The notes under the pieces were generated by a model. It was not told the origin of the DNA. It did not search any database and saw only the letters and a program-made list of their open reading frames with translations. A stretch of 64,000 bases of DNA from Planctomycetaceae bacterium (GTDB lineage: Bacteria > Planctomycetota > Planctomycetia > Pirellulales > Pirellulaceae), in contig PKCN01000271.1 in assembly GCA_002862205.1 (NCBI GenBank), forward strand, positions 1 to 64,000, written 5' to 3'. The translations under genes were made by a program, and so were the position numbers. Shown here one piece after another: positions 34,572-43,799 of the stretch. Position 1 is the first letter of the stretch, and every line of letters starts with the position of its first letter.

Positions 34572-35984
34572 ATGCGACACGTAAACTGCTACCTCACCGC
34601 ATCTTGCTTCCTGTTCATTTGCATGCTGGCCACTGCACGTACAACCGCGGCAGAAATAGCTGCGGTCGGCAACGGCAGTGAGTCGGAGCGATCCCAATCA
34701 GAGGCTGCTCAGCGTGGTTATCGCGTACTGACGGAAAAAGCCGTTCTCTCAAGCGACTTCACTCAGGAGGTGTTTGACAACCTCTGGCAATGCTGGCCGG
34801 AAGCACTTCGCGGCAAAGCTGAGGCAGCAAGCAACGACGAACGTCGTGAAATGGCGTTTGCTCGATATGGCCTGACGCCACGCCCAGATGATCCTAAAAA
34901 GCCATTGCAGTACGTTGTCGACAATGCGGGTAACTGGACGATGAACTGTTTCTCCTGCCACGGTGGAACTGTTTATGGAAAGCCATTTGCTGGAGCGCCG
35001 AACAATCGCTTCGCTCTTCAGACACTGACAGAAGAAGTACGGAGAACAAAGTTCAAACTGGGGAAGTCACTGTCCCGTATGGATGTCGGGTCCCTGGTCA
35101 TCCCGCTGGGAACGACGAACGGAACCACCAACGCTGTTGTGTTTGGCATGGGCCTGATGAGCCAGCGTGACGAGGAACTCAACATCATTCCATCGGCGCC
35201 CCGACAATTCGTTCATCATGATATGGATGCGCCCGCATGGTGGAACTTTCACAAAAAGCCATACTTATACATCGATGGTTTCGCTCAGAAGGGTCATCGC
35301 GGACTGATGCAGTTCATGATGATTCCGGAAAATGGCCGGGACTTTTTCGTCAATCATGAAGACGATTTTCGAGATGTGTACGCCTACATTTCGTCTTTGC
35401 GGCCACCAGAATATCCAGGCAAAATCAACTCCGGCATGGCAGAGCAGGGCAGGGTTGTGTTCGAACAGAAATGCGCTGAGTGCCATGGCACCTACGGTAA
35501 TTCGGAACCCTACCCGAACCGACGCATTCCCCTGGAGAACATTGGCACCGACTCGGTGCGTTTGACCGCCTTGGAAGTAGCGGGGCGTCAAAAGTACGCC
35601 CGCAGTTGGTTCGCGAATGCAAACGAGAAAGACGAGCAAACCACGGTCGTAGATCCCGACGGTTATGTTGCCCCCGCTCTGGATGGGATCTGGGCGTCTG
35701 CACCCTATTTGCACAATGGCAGCGTTCCCACGCTTTGGCATCTGCTCAATCCTTCGGAAAGGCCCACCGTGTGGCGACCGTTGAATCAACAACTCGACCC
35801 CGAAAAGGTCGGACTGACCATCAAAGTGGAAGAGAAAGCCCCTATTACCGAGCTGGATGCTGCACTTCGCCGCAGTTACTTTGATACACGTAGGTTCGGC
35901 AAAGGGAACGCAGGCCACGATTATCCCGAGGAATTAAGCGATGCTCAAAAGCGAGCAGTGCTGGAATACCTGAAAACGTTATAG
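34572..35984 (+). CDS. Exported diheme c-type cytochrome
   Basis: 470 aa with a signal peptide (TASCFLFICMLATARTTAAE). Two haem-binding CxxCH motifs: CFSCH near residue 129 and CAECH near 302. The second half resembles the thiol-oxidoreductase/peroxidase-like cytochromes of planctomycetes (VVFEQKCAECHGTYG, PALDGIWASAPYLHNGSVPTLWHLL, then RRSYFDTRRFGKGNAGHDY). The PYLHNGSVPTL segment is typical of diheme peroxidase-like domains and supplies a possible axial ligand region. Probably a periplasmic electron carrier or oxidase component. Monocistronic. Confidence 0.85.
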   Translation: MRHVNCYLTASCFLFICMLATARTTAAEIAAVGNGSESERSQSEAAQRGYRVLTEKAVLSSDFTQEVFDNLWQCWPEALRGKAEAASNDERREMAFARYGLTPRPDDPKKPLQYVVDNAGNWTMNCFSCHGGTVYGKPFAGAPNNRFALQTLTEEVRRTKFKLGKSLSRMDVGSLVIPLGTTNGTTNAVVFGMGLMSQRDEELNIIPSAPRQFVHHDMDAPAWWNFHKKPYLYIDGFAQKGHRGLMQFMMIPENGRDFFVNHEDDFRDVYAYISSLRPPEYPGKINSGMAEQGRVVFEQKCAECHGTYGNSEPYPNRRIPLENIGTDSVRLTALEVAGRQKYARSWFANANEKDEQTTVVDPDGYVAPALDGIWASAPYLHNGSVPTLWHLLNPSERPTVWRPLNQQLDPEKVGLTIKVEEKAPITELDAALRRSYFDTRRFGKGNAGHDYPEELSDAQKRAVLEYLKTL

Positions 35985-36269
35985 ATTTTCCAAACCGCCA
36001 AATTGCTTATGGGTCGCTCCTGTATCTAATCGACGATTTGATTCCTCGACATCAAGAAACAGGAACGCACGTCTGGTCGGGATTGATGGCTTTCAATGCC
36101 AAAGGTTCTCGTAACAGAGTCAGCCCCCCACACAACCTGACGTGTCAATTCGAAGCCCCACAGCCTGCGACAACCTACTCGTTAGCGTGATGTAGGCGTA
36201 CGGATAGTAAGAAGATCACCCGGGCCCGGACACCGCGGCCCTTGGATCACAAAGCGGGATGAACAAAAA
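35985..36269. other. Non-coding stretch before the thiC remnant
   Basis: No open frame with coding character. It may contain further decayed thiC sequence, but I cannot align it convincingly. It includes the 13-mer ACTCGTTAGCGTG (36177-36189) that recurs at 47702-47714. Confidence 0.4.
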
Positions 36270-36277
36270 GCCAAACA

Positions 36278-36879
36278 CTGGCTGCCCGTGCTGGCGTGGT
36301 CACTCCCATCGTTAGAGTTCTGTGCAAATCGCGAATACCTGCCGGTTGAAACCACCAGTGAAGAACTCAGCGTCGGACGCATGGTGATTCCGGCCAACAT
36401 TGCCCACACCGCTGGCGCGTTGAACCATAGGCATCGAAATTACTGCAAATTGAAAGATCAACGCAGATATTGGCAACAGCGCCGCGAATAGAAACGTGGG
36501 TGAACGATTAGAGAAACTGCACACGACCGTCCACCATGGTGCTGACACCGTCACGGACTTGTCGACTAGCAAGGACATCGAAAATACCTGCCGTAAAATC
36601 ATCGACAACATTCCTGTTCCCGTCGGTACCGTTTCGTTCTACCCATTGCTGGAAGATTTGGGTGGCAACATTGAGGACATGAATTCAGAACAGTTCCGCG
36701 ACATTGTCGAGCATCGGGCCAAGCAGGGTATTGAGTACATGACCACCCACTGCATAGCAAAGCTGGAGCATCTGGACCTGTCGGACAATCGCGTCACGAG
36801 AATCGTCATCCGTGGAAGATGGTTGATTCCGATATGGAATGGCTCCCCCGTTTTTTGCAACTTCGCTCAGGAATCCTGA
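36278..36879 (+). pseudogene. thiC: Decayed fragment of thiC (phosphomethylpyrimidine synthase)
   Basis: Pieces of ThiC's middle appear in order across frames: ARAGVVTP (36285-36307), then after a +1 shift LEFCANREYLPV and GRMVIPANIAHT (compare GRAIIPANINHP). A nonsense codon and shift precede [10 protein letters not shown] (compare KINANIGNSA), then [48 protein letters not shown] and [10 protein letters not shown] (compare RWGADTVMDLSTG, VPIGTVPIYQALE, RLTGIVSRGG). The expected HAGV is replaced by HCIA. Both the N-terminal part and the C-terminal Fe-S CxxCxxxxC region are missing. The final stop overlaps the MFS gene's 3' end. The longest intact stretch (36496-36879) is not a functional gene. 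Confidence 0.8.
36867..36879. other. 13-bp palindrome at the MFS gene stop
   Basis: TCAGGA - A - TCCTGA is a perfect palindrome. The MFS TGA is the complement of its first three bases and the thiC remnant's TGA is its last three, so it spans stops on both strands. Confidence 0.5.
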
Positions 36880-38639
36880 TTTTCCTCAGAATCGGTAACC
36901 TTGCCGTCCTCAGTCGAGCCAGCGTCCACGGAAGCTTCGCCCTCTCTTGCAGTCACGTCAGAGACACCACCCTGGGCAGGACTGCCGTGTTCTGCGATGC
37001 ACTCGGTTGCATCGGTGTCCTCAGATAATGTCTCATCGGCAGCGGTTGCGACACCAGTTGATCCCGTGTTCACCGTTACCCCGGACTCTCCGCTGCCAAT
37101 CAACAGCCCTGTACCACGAAACGCCCAAAGGAAATAAATGGCCCCTACCAGCATTAGACCACTGCAAACGTAAAACATCTTGTACTCGACTCCCCTAAAC
37201 GCAGGTGCAAGCAGTAAGACAACCAACGAGGCAAGCGTCAAGAACATGAACGACACACCATTTGCGGTACCAAGAAACCGCCCGCGTTCTCCCTCGGGGG
37301 ACAAACTCTGCAACAGCGCCTGTAGCGGCACGATATAGAAACCTGCAGAAAAACCTGCACACAGGATGAAGAGCGACACACTCGAGAACAGTACATCCAG
37401 CGTATTGGCGTCCATTCCTACTTCCGGTGGTTTTACAAATGCCAGCAAGAAGAAGAAAATAATCAGCCCCAGTGCCCCCAGTGGAATCAAGCGTGGCTTG
37501 ATCTTGTGACCGGAAATGAGTCCGGCAATTGCACAACCAAGTCCTATGGCAATCCCAAGCACACCCATCAACACACTGGCATTTTTCCGAGTGGTGTCCA
37601 TGATGTCAGTGTATTCAGGGACGATCAACAAGGCGACTCCAGCTAGAAGATAGAAATAACCCCATGCCATCATGACCATCAACAAGCGTGTCTTGGACAT
37701 CTCCTTGATCGTCTCGATGTAGGTACTGAAAGGATTGAATTCAAATTTCAGTTTTGCATTGCCTTGGGGTAGTGGCGTAAGCAACAGCGATGCCAACCAT
37801 CCCAAGACTGCCACAATCGCAAGGGCAATCACGGGTAGAGACGGATTACCAAACGGATTTAATAAAGCCAGTTTCTGTTTATCTTTCCGGGATTGTGAGA
37901 GTTCCTTGTCGTCTTGCTTTTCAAACGGCTCGCTATAAGAGGCAACGACAACCACTTCATCAGCTTTCTTTTCATCAGCTTTCTTCGTGCTTACGGTGGC
38001 ATTCTCAAATCCAAACTCTTTGAGAATCGCAACTTTTTCCTCGGCCTCGGCGAAGGTAGGCACCCTGTAACACAATTTAAAATCATCGGCATCTCCGACA
38101 GGGTTCTCTGCAACAGGTGGATCACGATAGGGGAGCGGGCAATACGCATCACTCACCACCCCGGCAATCAATGTTCCGATGATCACCGACAGGTTTGTCA
38201 ACATGTTGATACTACCGTTGGCGCGACTTAGATCGGAATCGTCGACCAACTCCGCGATCATGCCGTACTTGGCTGGGCCGAAAAAAGCACTCTGGCATGT
38301 CAATGCGATCAGCGCGAACAAAGTTATCCAGAGGTTTTGAGTATAAAAACCGTAACCAGCGACGAGAGCAATCGGAATTTCAACACTCTTGACCCACCAG
38401 GTAACCGTTCGCTTGGAGTACCGATCTGAGACCTGACCAGCGAACCCGGAAAGAAAGATGAAGGGAATGGTGAAACAGAAAGTCACAATGCTTGAGCCTG
38501 AATCCCCGAGCACTCCAACCCAAGCACCGTTAATCACCATAAAAATGAGTACAGCCTTGAGAATGTTGTCATTCATTGCTCCGAAGAACTGGGCCATGAC
38601 AAGACTGAGAAAACCTCGCTTGAAAAGATTACTCTTCAC
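36867..38639 (-). CDS. MFS transporter, LplT-like (lysophospholipid transporter family)
   Basis: 590 aa from GTG. The N-terminus [23 protein letters not shown] is the hallmark of LplT/Aas-type MFS carriers, followed by [15 protein letters not shown] (MFS loop motif) and [15 protein letters not shown]. About 12 transmembrane segments. An insertion of about 110 residues (about 175-290) between TM6 and TM7 is hydrophilic and includes a KADE duplication from a 15-bp repeat; a 70-residue acidic tail follows the last segment. LplT flips lysophospholipids for re-acylation by Aas; no acyltransferase domain is fused or adjacent here, so the substrate is inferred. Confidence 0.82.
   Translation of the reverse strand: MKSNLFKRGFLSLVMAQFFGAMNDNILKAVLIFMVINGAWVGVLGDSGSSIVTFCFTIPFIFLSGFAGQVSDRYSKRTVTWWVKSVEIPIALVAGYGFYTQNLWITLFALIALTCQSAFFGPAKYGMIAELVDDSDLSRANGSINMLTNLSVIIGTLIAGVVSDAYCPLPYRDPPVAENPVGDADDFKLCYRVPTFAEAEEKVAILKEFGFENATVSTKKADEKKADEVVVVASYSEPFEKQDDKELSQSRKDKQKLALLNPFGNPSLPVIALAIVAVLGWLASLLLTPLPQGNAKLKFEFNPFSTYIETIKEMSKTRLLMVMMAWGYFYLLAGVALLIVPEYTDIMDTTRKNASVLMGVLGIAIGLGCAIAGLISGHKIKPRLIPLGALGLIIFFFLLAFVKPPEVGMDANTLDVLFSSVSLFILCAGFSAGFYIVPLQALLQSLSPEGERGRFLGTANGVSFMFLTLASLVVLLLAPAFRGVEYKMFYVCSGLMLVGAIYFLWAFRGTGLLIGSGESGVTVNTGSTGVATAADETLSEDTDATECIAEHGSPAQGGVSDVTAREGEASVDAGSTEDGKVTDSEENQDS
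37956..37985 (-). repeat. 15-bp tandem duplication in the MFS gene
   Basis: TTCATCAGCTTTCTT occurs twice in tandem (37956-37970, 37971-37985), encoding a repeated KKADE-like peptide in the hydrophilic central loop. In frame. Confidence 0.9.
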
Positions 38640-38859
38640 GATACGTCGATCCCGCGGTGCATTAGTTGAACGAAAGAACGCTTAGAGACGCCACCGGGGC
38701 ATCCGAGTTGCGCATCATATCTAAAAAGGGGGCAATCACTAATAACAATAATTGGTCCCTGAACGCATATTGGTCTCTGATCACAGAATTCGACCTTCCG
38801 AATCCACGAAAACCGATATCAGACGGAGCACGACAAACGTCGTTGCACGACACTTCAGC

Positions 38860-39222
38860 CTAACGATAACGATCAATCGCCTCAGGCAGAGGATAGCTGG
38901 TGACATCACCATCATGTTCACTTGCCGCGATTTCCTGCAGCCGCAAATAGCCTCGCGTGACCAGATCGGTGCGCTGATCGACAAATTCAGGATCCAGAGT
39001 ACCTGCCCCAAAATCACCCTCCACAACGACACGTTCAAATCCATCACATCGAATGAATTGGGAGAGCACAGGATTGCAGCGGAGATGGCGTTCCGGGCTG
39101 GTATGGAGGATTTCCGGGTCCAATTCTCCGATCACAAACCGCAGATAAAGGTCACTATCAATGATTGAGGTCACATCGCGGCCGCACACCTCACAACGAT
39201 ATCCCTCATCACACTTCGCCAT
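38860..39222 (-). CDS. Small protein with an N-terminal CxxC motif (hypothetical)
   Basis: 120 aa from ATG 39222 (MAKCDEGYRCEVCGRDV). Cysteines at about 4, 10 and 13 could form half of a zinc ribbon. The rest is predicted mixed alpha/beta (LYLRFVIGELDPEILHTSPERHLRCNP, FERVVVEGDFGAGTLDPEFVDQR, GYLRLQEIAASEHDGD). No catalytic motif recognised. It lies 65 bp upstream of dapB on the same strand order (it is transcribed leftward, after dapB and thrC), so it may be the distal member of a thrC-dapB-x series. Confidence 0.7.
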   Translation of the reverse strand: MAKCDEGYRCEVCGRDVTSIIDSDLYLRFVIGELDPEILHTSPERHLRCNPVLSQFIRCDGFERVVVEGDFGAGTLDPEFVDQRTDLVTRGYLRLQEIAASEHDGDVTSYPLPEAIDRYR

Positions 39223-39283
39223 CAACAGACCCCTCAACGATGATACGGACGCGAGTCAGAGACTCACGATGAGGACACCTTGC

Positions 39284-39298
39284 GGGCTATGACAGCCC
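39284..39298 (-). other. Hairpin over the dapB stop
   Basis: GGGCT (39284-39288) and AGCCC (39294-39298) form a 5-bp GC-rich stem around a 5-nt loop; the dapB TAG (complement of 39287-39289) straddles arm and loop. Confidence 0.4.
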
Positions 39299-40093
39299 CA
39301 GCACATCAAACATGCTGTAAAGGCCATTGGGTTTGCCCTGCAGCCACCGAGCAGCTGCCAGCGCCCCGGATGCGTAGCAATCTCGATTGCTTGCTGCCAC
39401 GTTCAGTTCGATTCGCTCACCCATCATTCCAAAAACGATCGTGTGCTCACCCGGGTTGTCACCCACGCGAACGGCGTGGTATCCGATTTCATGACGAGAT
39501 CGCTCACCGGTCTCTCCCTCGCGACCCTGCACGTGCTTCACGTCTCCATCCATTTTTTCGGCAATCAATTCGCCAAAGCGGAGCGCAGTACCACTGGGTG
39601 CATCTGCTTTGAAACGGTGGTGTCGCTCAATGATTTCGACATCCAGACCGCCGGCAACACCTTTCAACGTCTCTGTAATCTGCTGCGTTAATTTCATCGT
39701 CAAATTCACAGCCATCGACATGCTGGGTGCCCAACAGATCGGAATCAACTTGGAAGCTTCTTCCAATACAGCCTTTTGGGTATCACTCAACCCAGTTGTC
39801 GCAACCACCAGCGGAAACTTTCGTTTCAGTGATTCCTGCAGACAAGCATCCACCGCAGAGGGCAAAGAAAAGTCAATCACGGCTTGAGCCGCCTCAGGCC
39901 AATCCGCCCTGAGAGCCACACCGGTTGCAGCAACTCCTGCCAACAAGCCAGCGTCCTGCCCCATCAGGGGATTGCTTTGGTGGTCAATCGCTGCGGTCAG
40001 TTGAAAGTTGGCGTCATCAGCAGCCAAGGCCACGACACGTCGTCCCATTCGCCCAGCAGCACCATGGACGATTAGTTGAATTGGATTGCTCAT
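39287..40093 (-). CDS. dapB: 4-hydroxy-tetrahydrodipicolinate reductase
   Basis: NAD(P)H-dependent reductase in the diaminopimelate/lysine pathway. 268 aa. N-terminal Rossmann signature LIVHGAAGRMGRRVVALA near residue 7. The catalytic region is VEIIERHHRFKADAPSGTALRFGELIA near 150 (E-x-H-H-x-x-K-x-D-x-P-S-G-T-A), and HEIGYHAVRVGDNPGEHTIVFG follows. Transcribed leftward 109 bp after thrC, so aspartate-family synthesis genes are neighbours. The presence of DAP synthesis agrees with peptidoglycan or lysine formation. Confidence 0.95.
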   Translation of the reverse strand: MSNPIQLIVHGAAGRMGRRVVALAADDANFQLTAAIDHQSNPLMGQDAGLLAGVAATGVALRADWPEAAQAVIDFSLPSAVDACLQESLKRKFPLVVATTGLSDTQKAVLEEASKLIPICWAPSMSMAVNLTMKLTQQITETLKGVAGGLDVEIIERHHRFKADAPSGTALRFGELIAEKMDGDVKHVQGREGETGERSRHEIGYHAVRVGDNPGEHTIVFGMMGERIELNVAASNRDCYASGALAAARWLQGKPNGLYSMFDVLGLS

Positions 40094-40202
40094 CCCATGA
40101 ATTTAGCGGGGAATGAAGCCGCAGAGCAGGGTAGGGCGTTGGAAAAATTACCGACAGCCTGCACTTTGGTAAATCCACCAAGCTCAAAGACCAGCGGGGA
40201 CC

Positions 40203-41639
40203 TCAGGAATAAAGCTGGATCGTTTTGATAATGTCATCCAGTTCATTGGGCACGGCGACAGCACGATTCGCATGACTGGCTTTCTGCACACCACGACTAC
40301 CCAAGGTCTCATTGAATACTCGCTGGTCGGTGGTGTGATAGGCAACCGTCGCTGTCGGATCTTTGAGTTCATGGCCTGTCAGAATGCAGACAACTCGATC
40401 GCTCGGTGCAATCACTCCCTCGCGTCTCAGCATTCGCGCCCCTGCGACACTGGCAGCAGAGGCAGGCTCACACCCAAATCCTCCGGCACCGACTTTCGAC
40501 TTGGCGTCCAGAATGTCCTGATCGTCCACCTGTCGTACCACGCCATCCATGAATTCAAGAGCTCGCAGACACTTCTTTAAATTGACCGGCCGATTGATCT
40601 CAATCGCACTTGCAATCGTATCCGCTTTCTTGCCCTCGCGATCCATTTCATCGTTGTATTGAACGATAGGATCCATCTCGACATCGCCACCATTCCAACG
40701 TACACCGCGACGCTCGTACAACTCGTAAAGCGTATCTGCACCAGATGCGTTGATGACAGCCAACCTTGGTACCCGATCGATCAAGCCGTGTGCTTTCAAC
40801 TCCATGAAAGCTTTTCCAAACGCACTGCTGTTACCAAGATTACCGCCCGGAACAACGATCCACTCTGGAACCTCCCAACGCAGTGCTTCGAGCACTCGGA
40901 ACATGATCGTCTTCTGCCCTTCCAGACGAAACGGGTTCACGCTGTTAACCAAATAGATGCCGAGTTCCTGAGAAACCTGCCTCACCCTGATCATTGCATC
41001 GTCAAAGTCACCGGCGATTTGAACGGTCAAGGCTCCATAATCAAGCGCCTGGCTGAGCTTGCCATATGATATTTTCCCGCTACCAATGAAAATCACAGCT
41101 TTCATCAACTGCGTTGCACTGCAGTACAAAGCAAGTGAAGCACTCGTATTACCTGTACTCGCACACGCAGCCCGCTTCGCATCCATCATGTTCGCATGAG
41201 TAACCGCAGCACACATCCCATTGTCTTTGAAGCTGCCCGAGGGATTCATGCCTTCGTACTGCAAATGCAATCGGCCATGATCCATCCCCACGTAATCGCC
41301 GACCAAGTCTGTTTGCTGCAAAAGCGTCTGTCCCTCACCTACCGTGATCAACTCTTTTTGAGCGGCAAAGGGCAGCAACTCATGAAAACGCCACACACCA
41401 CTGAAACGAACCGGGTTGGTTCGCTCGCTCCAAGTCGCCTCGAATTCTTTCAAACTCGAAGGTACCGCGGCCCGATCCCACTGATAATCGATATCGAGCA
41501 AATCGCCGCACTTGTCGCAGGAGGTCCGAACACTCCTAGCCTCATAGGTGGCCGCGCAGCGTGGATTGATACAACGTTGGAATGCGAGATCCGTTTGAAT
41601 CGCGTTGTGCTGTTGGGCTGTCTGCAGCATGGCTGTCAC
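40203..41639 (-). CDS. thrC: Threonine synthase
   Basis: PLP fold-type II enzyme converting O-phosphohomoserine to threonine. 478 aa. An N-terminal zinc-ribbon-like segment CINPRC...CDKCGD (residues 23-47) is typical of the class I/II threonine synthases of this type. The PLP lysine is in [11 protein letters not shown] near 132; [14 protein letters not shown] is the phosphate-binding glycine loop near 267; [15 protein letters not shown] and [10 protein letters not shown] close the active site. The GTG at 41639 is followed by an ATG at 41630, and either may start translation. Upstream of dapB on the same strand. Confidence 0.94.
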   Translation of the reverse strand: MTAMLQTAQQHNAIQTDLAFQRCINPRCAATYEARSVRTSCDKCGDLLDIDYQWDRAAVPSSLKEFEATWSERTNPVRFSGVWRFHELLPFAAQKELITVGEGQTLLQQTDLVGDYVGMDHGRLHLQYEGMNPSGSFKDNGMCAAVTHANMMDAKRAACASTGNTSASLALYCSATQLMKAVIFIGSGKISYGKLSQALDYGALTVQIAGDFDDAMIRVRQVSQELGIYLVNSVNPFRLEGQKTIMFRVLEALRWEVPEWIVVPGGNLGNSSAFGKAFMELKAHGLIDRVPRLAVINASGADTLYELYERRGVRWNGGDVEMDPIVQYNDEMDREGKKADTIASAIEINRPVNLKKCLRALEFMDGVVRQVDDQDILDAKSKVGAGGFGCEPASAASVAGARMLRREGVIAPSDRVVCILTGHELKDPTATVAYHTTDQRVFNETLGSRGVQKASHANRAVAVPNELDDIIKTIQLYS

Positions 41640-41851
41640 ATGAAAATCGCAAAAGAATCGTCGTAAACCGGGCCTGACTCTTTCTAGAGTAGATCGGCAC
41701 TGAGACCCCGTGGCTGGATTCGGGTTTGGTCCAAGGTTGAAAATGTGCCGAGGATCACGGCATTACTGGCAAATTCGACTGGGCAAGAAGCCAAAGGTAT
41801 TCTAACGTCCAAACGATTTTTGTCCCTACTCCTTTTCCCTACCAGCATGCC

Positions 41852-42571
41852 ATGGATGGATCGAACCCCAAAACTGAAGAAACCTCTAAAGATGCGACCT
41901 CAGCCATTCTGGGGGCTACGGAGCTACCAGATTCCAAGGTTCCAAGCGGAAATCGACGCGACAAACCTGTTGTGCCGGGATCACGCCTCATTTTATTCTT
42001 GAGTCTGGCAATCATCGGGGGTGTCGCCGACCTTTGGTCCAAGTCTTTCATTTTCAATTGGCGAGGATTGCCAGGCGATAAGGACATTTGGTGGGTCGTT
42101 GAGGGATACTTGGGAATAGAAACGGCAGTCAACATCGGTGCTGTTTTTGGTCTGGGTGCTGGAAAAGGAACCATTTTCGCTACTTTTTCGATTATCGCAG
42201 CGATCGGTATCTGCATCTGGCTATTTTGGTTCAAGGCAGCCGCCTCACTCTGGCTCACCACCGCTCTGGGGCTCGTCAGCGGTGGGATCATTGGAAATCT
42301 TTATGATCGGCTCGGGCTTTGGTGGGTGGACGAGCAGGGTTATTTCGTGGAATGGCAAAGTGGCGTACGCGATTGGATTCTGTTTCAGGTCCCGGGTGTT
42401 CCTTTCTTGGATCCATGGCCAAATTTCAATATTGCCGACAGCCTGCTGGTGGTGGGTGCAGGAATGCTGCTCTATCAGTCCTTCTTTCCCGGTAACCTCG
42501 CCGATTCCGATGGAAAAGAGACGCCAACTGACGACCAGAATGAACCCGAATCCGCTGCCCAGCGAGGCTGA
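41852..42571 (+). CDS. lspA: Lipoprotein signal peptidase (signal peptidase II)
   Basis: Inner-membrane aspartyl protease that removes lipoprotein signals. Four hydrophobic segments. The catalytic aspartates lie in GGIIGNLYDRLGLWWVDE and in FNIADSLLVVG; the family's NxGAxFG block is here NIGAVFGLG. At 239 aa it is longer than the usual 160-170: about 45 hydrophilic residues precede the first segment, about 25 extra residues lie between the two catalytic motifs (FVEWQSGVRDWILFQVPGVPF), and the tail is acidic. The DUF1080 lipoprotein and others would be its clients. Confidence 0.93.
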   Translation: MDGSNPKTEETSKDATSAILGATELPDSKVPSGNRRDKPVVPGSRLILFLSLAIIGGVADLWSKSFIFNWRGLPGDKDIWWVVEGYLGIETAVNIGAVFGLGAGKGTIFATFSIIAAIGICIWLFWFKAAASLWLTTALGLVSGGIIGNLYDRLGLWWVDEQGYFVEWQSGVRDWILFQVPGVPFLDPWPNFNIADSLLVVGAGMLLYQSFFPGNLADSDGKETPTDDQNEPESAAQRG

Positions 42572-42780
42572 GCGACTGCTGAAACCCGCCTGGCTGCGTC
42601 TAAAATGATGTCGCATCCATTGATTCCGGCGCAACATGCCCCCACTTTGATCGTCTTCGTTACCCTCTAAAATCGCGATCCTACAAATCTTCTTTCGGAT
42701 GGCCACAATGAGGACATCCATCCCCAGATGTACTGATACAGTCACGCCAAGATCAACCAATCCCCTCGAAAGGACTAGTC

Positions 42781-43617
42781 GTGGACCAAACCAATGGCAT
42801 CAAAGATGGGCCTGCGTTCTGGGCGTCTGAACACGAAGGCCGCCTGGTCGCGATGATCGAGGTCGCTCGGGCAGCTGGCAAACATACGCTCACCTACTTT
42901 CGCCGTGCTGACTTAGTGGTTGATTGCAAAGCAGACGAATCTCCCGTCACCGTTGCGGATCGTGAAGCAGAGCAGTTGGTTCGCCGGGAAATTGGGACTC
43001 GTTTCCCAAACGACACGATCCAAGGTGAAGAATTCTCTGAACAGCCGGGTACCTCTGCTTACCGCTGGGTGGTTGACCCCATTGATGGGACAAAATCGTT
43101 TGTTTGCGGAGTCCCCCTTTATTCGACCCTCCTGGCTTTGGAATTTGAGGGTGAACCGCTGGCAGGAATCATTTTCATCCCAGCAATGAACGAAATGATT
43201 GTTGCCTCTCGCGGCAAAGGCAGTTGGCATCGTCAATCGGATCAAGATGATTGGCAAAGAGCTTTGGTTTCTGACAAATCAGACCTCAGTGAAGCCGTAT
43301 TTGTGACCAGTCAAGTCGATTCTTTCGACGCACGTGGAGCAGAAGAAAACTACAAAAAGCTTGAAAAGACCGCATGGCTGACACGGAGCTGGGGCGATGG
43401 TTACGGTTACTTGATGGTAGCCACAGGCAGGGCCGATGTGATGGTCGACCCCGAATGCAACGCTTGGGACGTTGCTGCGATCTTGCCAGTGGTCTCAGAA
43501 GCCGGTGGCCAGTTCTCGGATTGGGCGGGAAATGCCACCACGCGGGGCGGTGACGGGGTTGGAACCAACGGCAAATTACACGGATTGGTCCTATCAGCGT
43601 TAAGCTCGGGTCAATAA
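42781..43617 (+). CDS. Inositol-monophosphatase family protein, likely histidinol-phosphatase HisN
   Basis: 278 aa from GTG, with AAAGGA 6-7 nt upstream. Li-sensitive phosphatase fold with Mg sites: GEEFSE near residue 81, VVDPIDGTKSFVCGVPLYSTLLAL near 97 (core DPIDGTKSF), and the late motif NAWDVAAILPVVSEAGG near 227. The GTKSF(x)xGxP form and SWGDGYGYLMVATGRADVM are characteristic of HisN-type histidinol-phosphatases, rather than SuhB or CysQ. It could supply the phosphatase step missing from the stand-alone HisB at 28483. Substrate is inferred. Confidence 0.82.
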   Translation: MDQTNGIKDGPAFWASEHEGRLVAMIEVARAAGKHTLTYFRRADLVVDCKADESPVTVADREAEQLVRREIGTRFPNDTIQGEEFSEQPGTSAYRWVVDPIDGTKSFVCGVPLYSTLLALEFEGEPLAGIIFIPAMNEMIVASRGKGSWHRQSDQDDWQRALVSDKSDLSEAVFVTSQVDSFDARGAEENYKKLEKTAWLTRSWGDGYGYLMVATGRADVMVDPECNAWDVAAILPVVSEAGGQFSDWAGNATTRGGDGVGTNGKLHGLVLSALSSGQ

Positions 43618-43799
43618 ACCTGCAAATTGCCCTAGAAATAGCCCCATGGACTCCATTTACAAAACGAGCCCTCGGAGCGTAAACTGTCGCGTTGCCGGAC
43701 CACACCACGGCGAAATGCAGTGGATGTTCTTCTGTTCAGTGGTCCATTGGTGGCATCTGCCACCCATGCTTTGGTCCCCCAGCTTCGTGTTGAATCTTC

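Noticed and set aside
36496-36879. A real 127-aa gene
   Set aside because: It is the longest intact stretch of a thiC remnant whose flanking pieces are in other frames, with both the catalytic Fe-S region and N-terminus missing.
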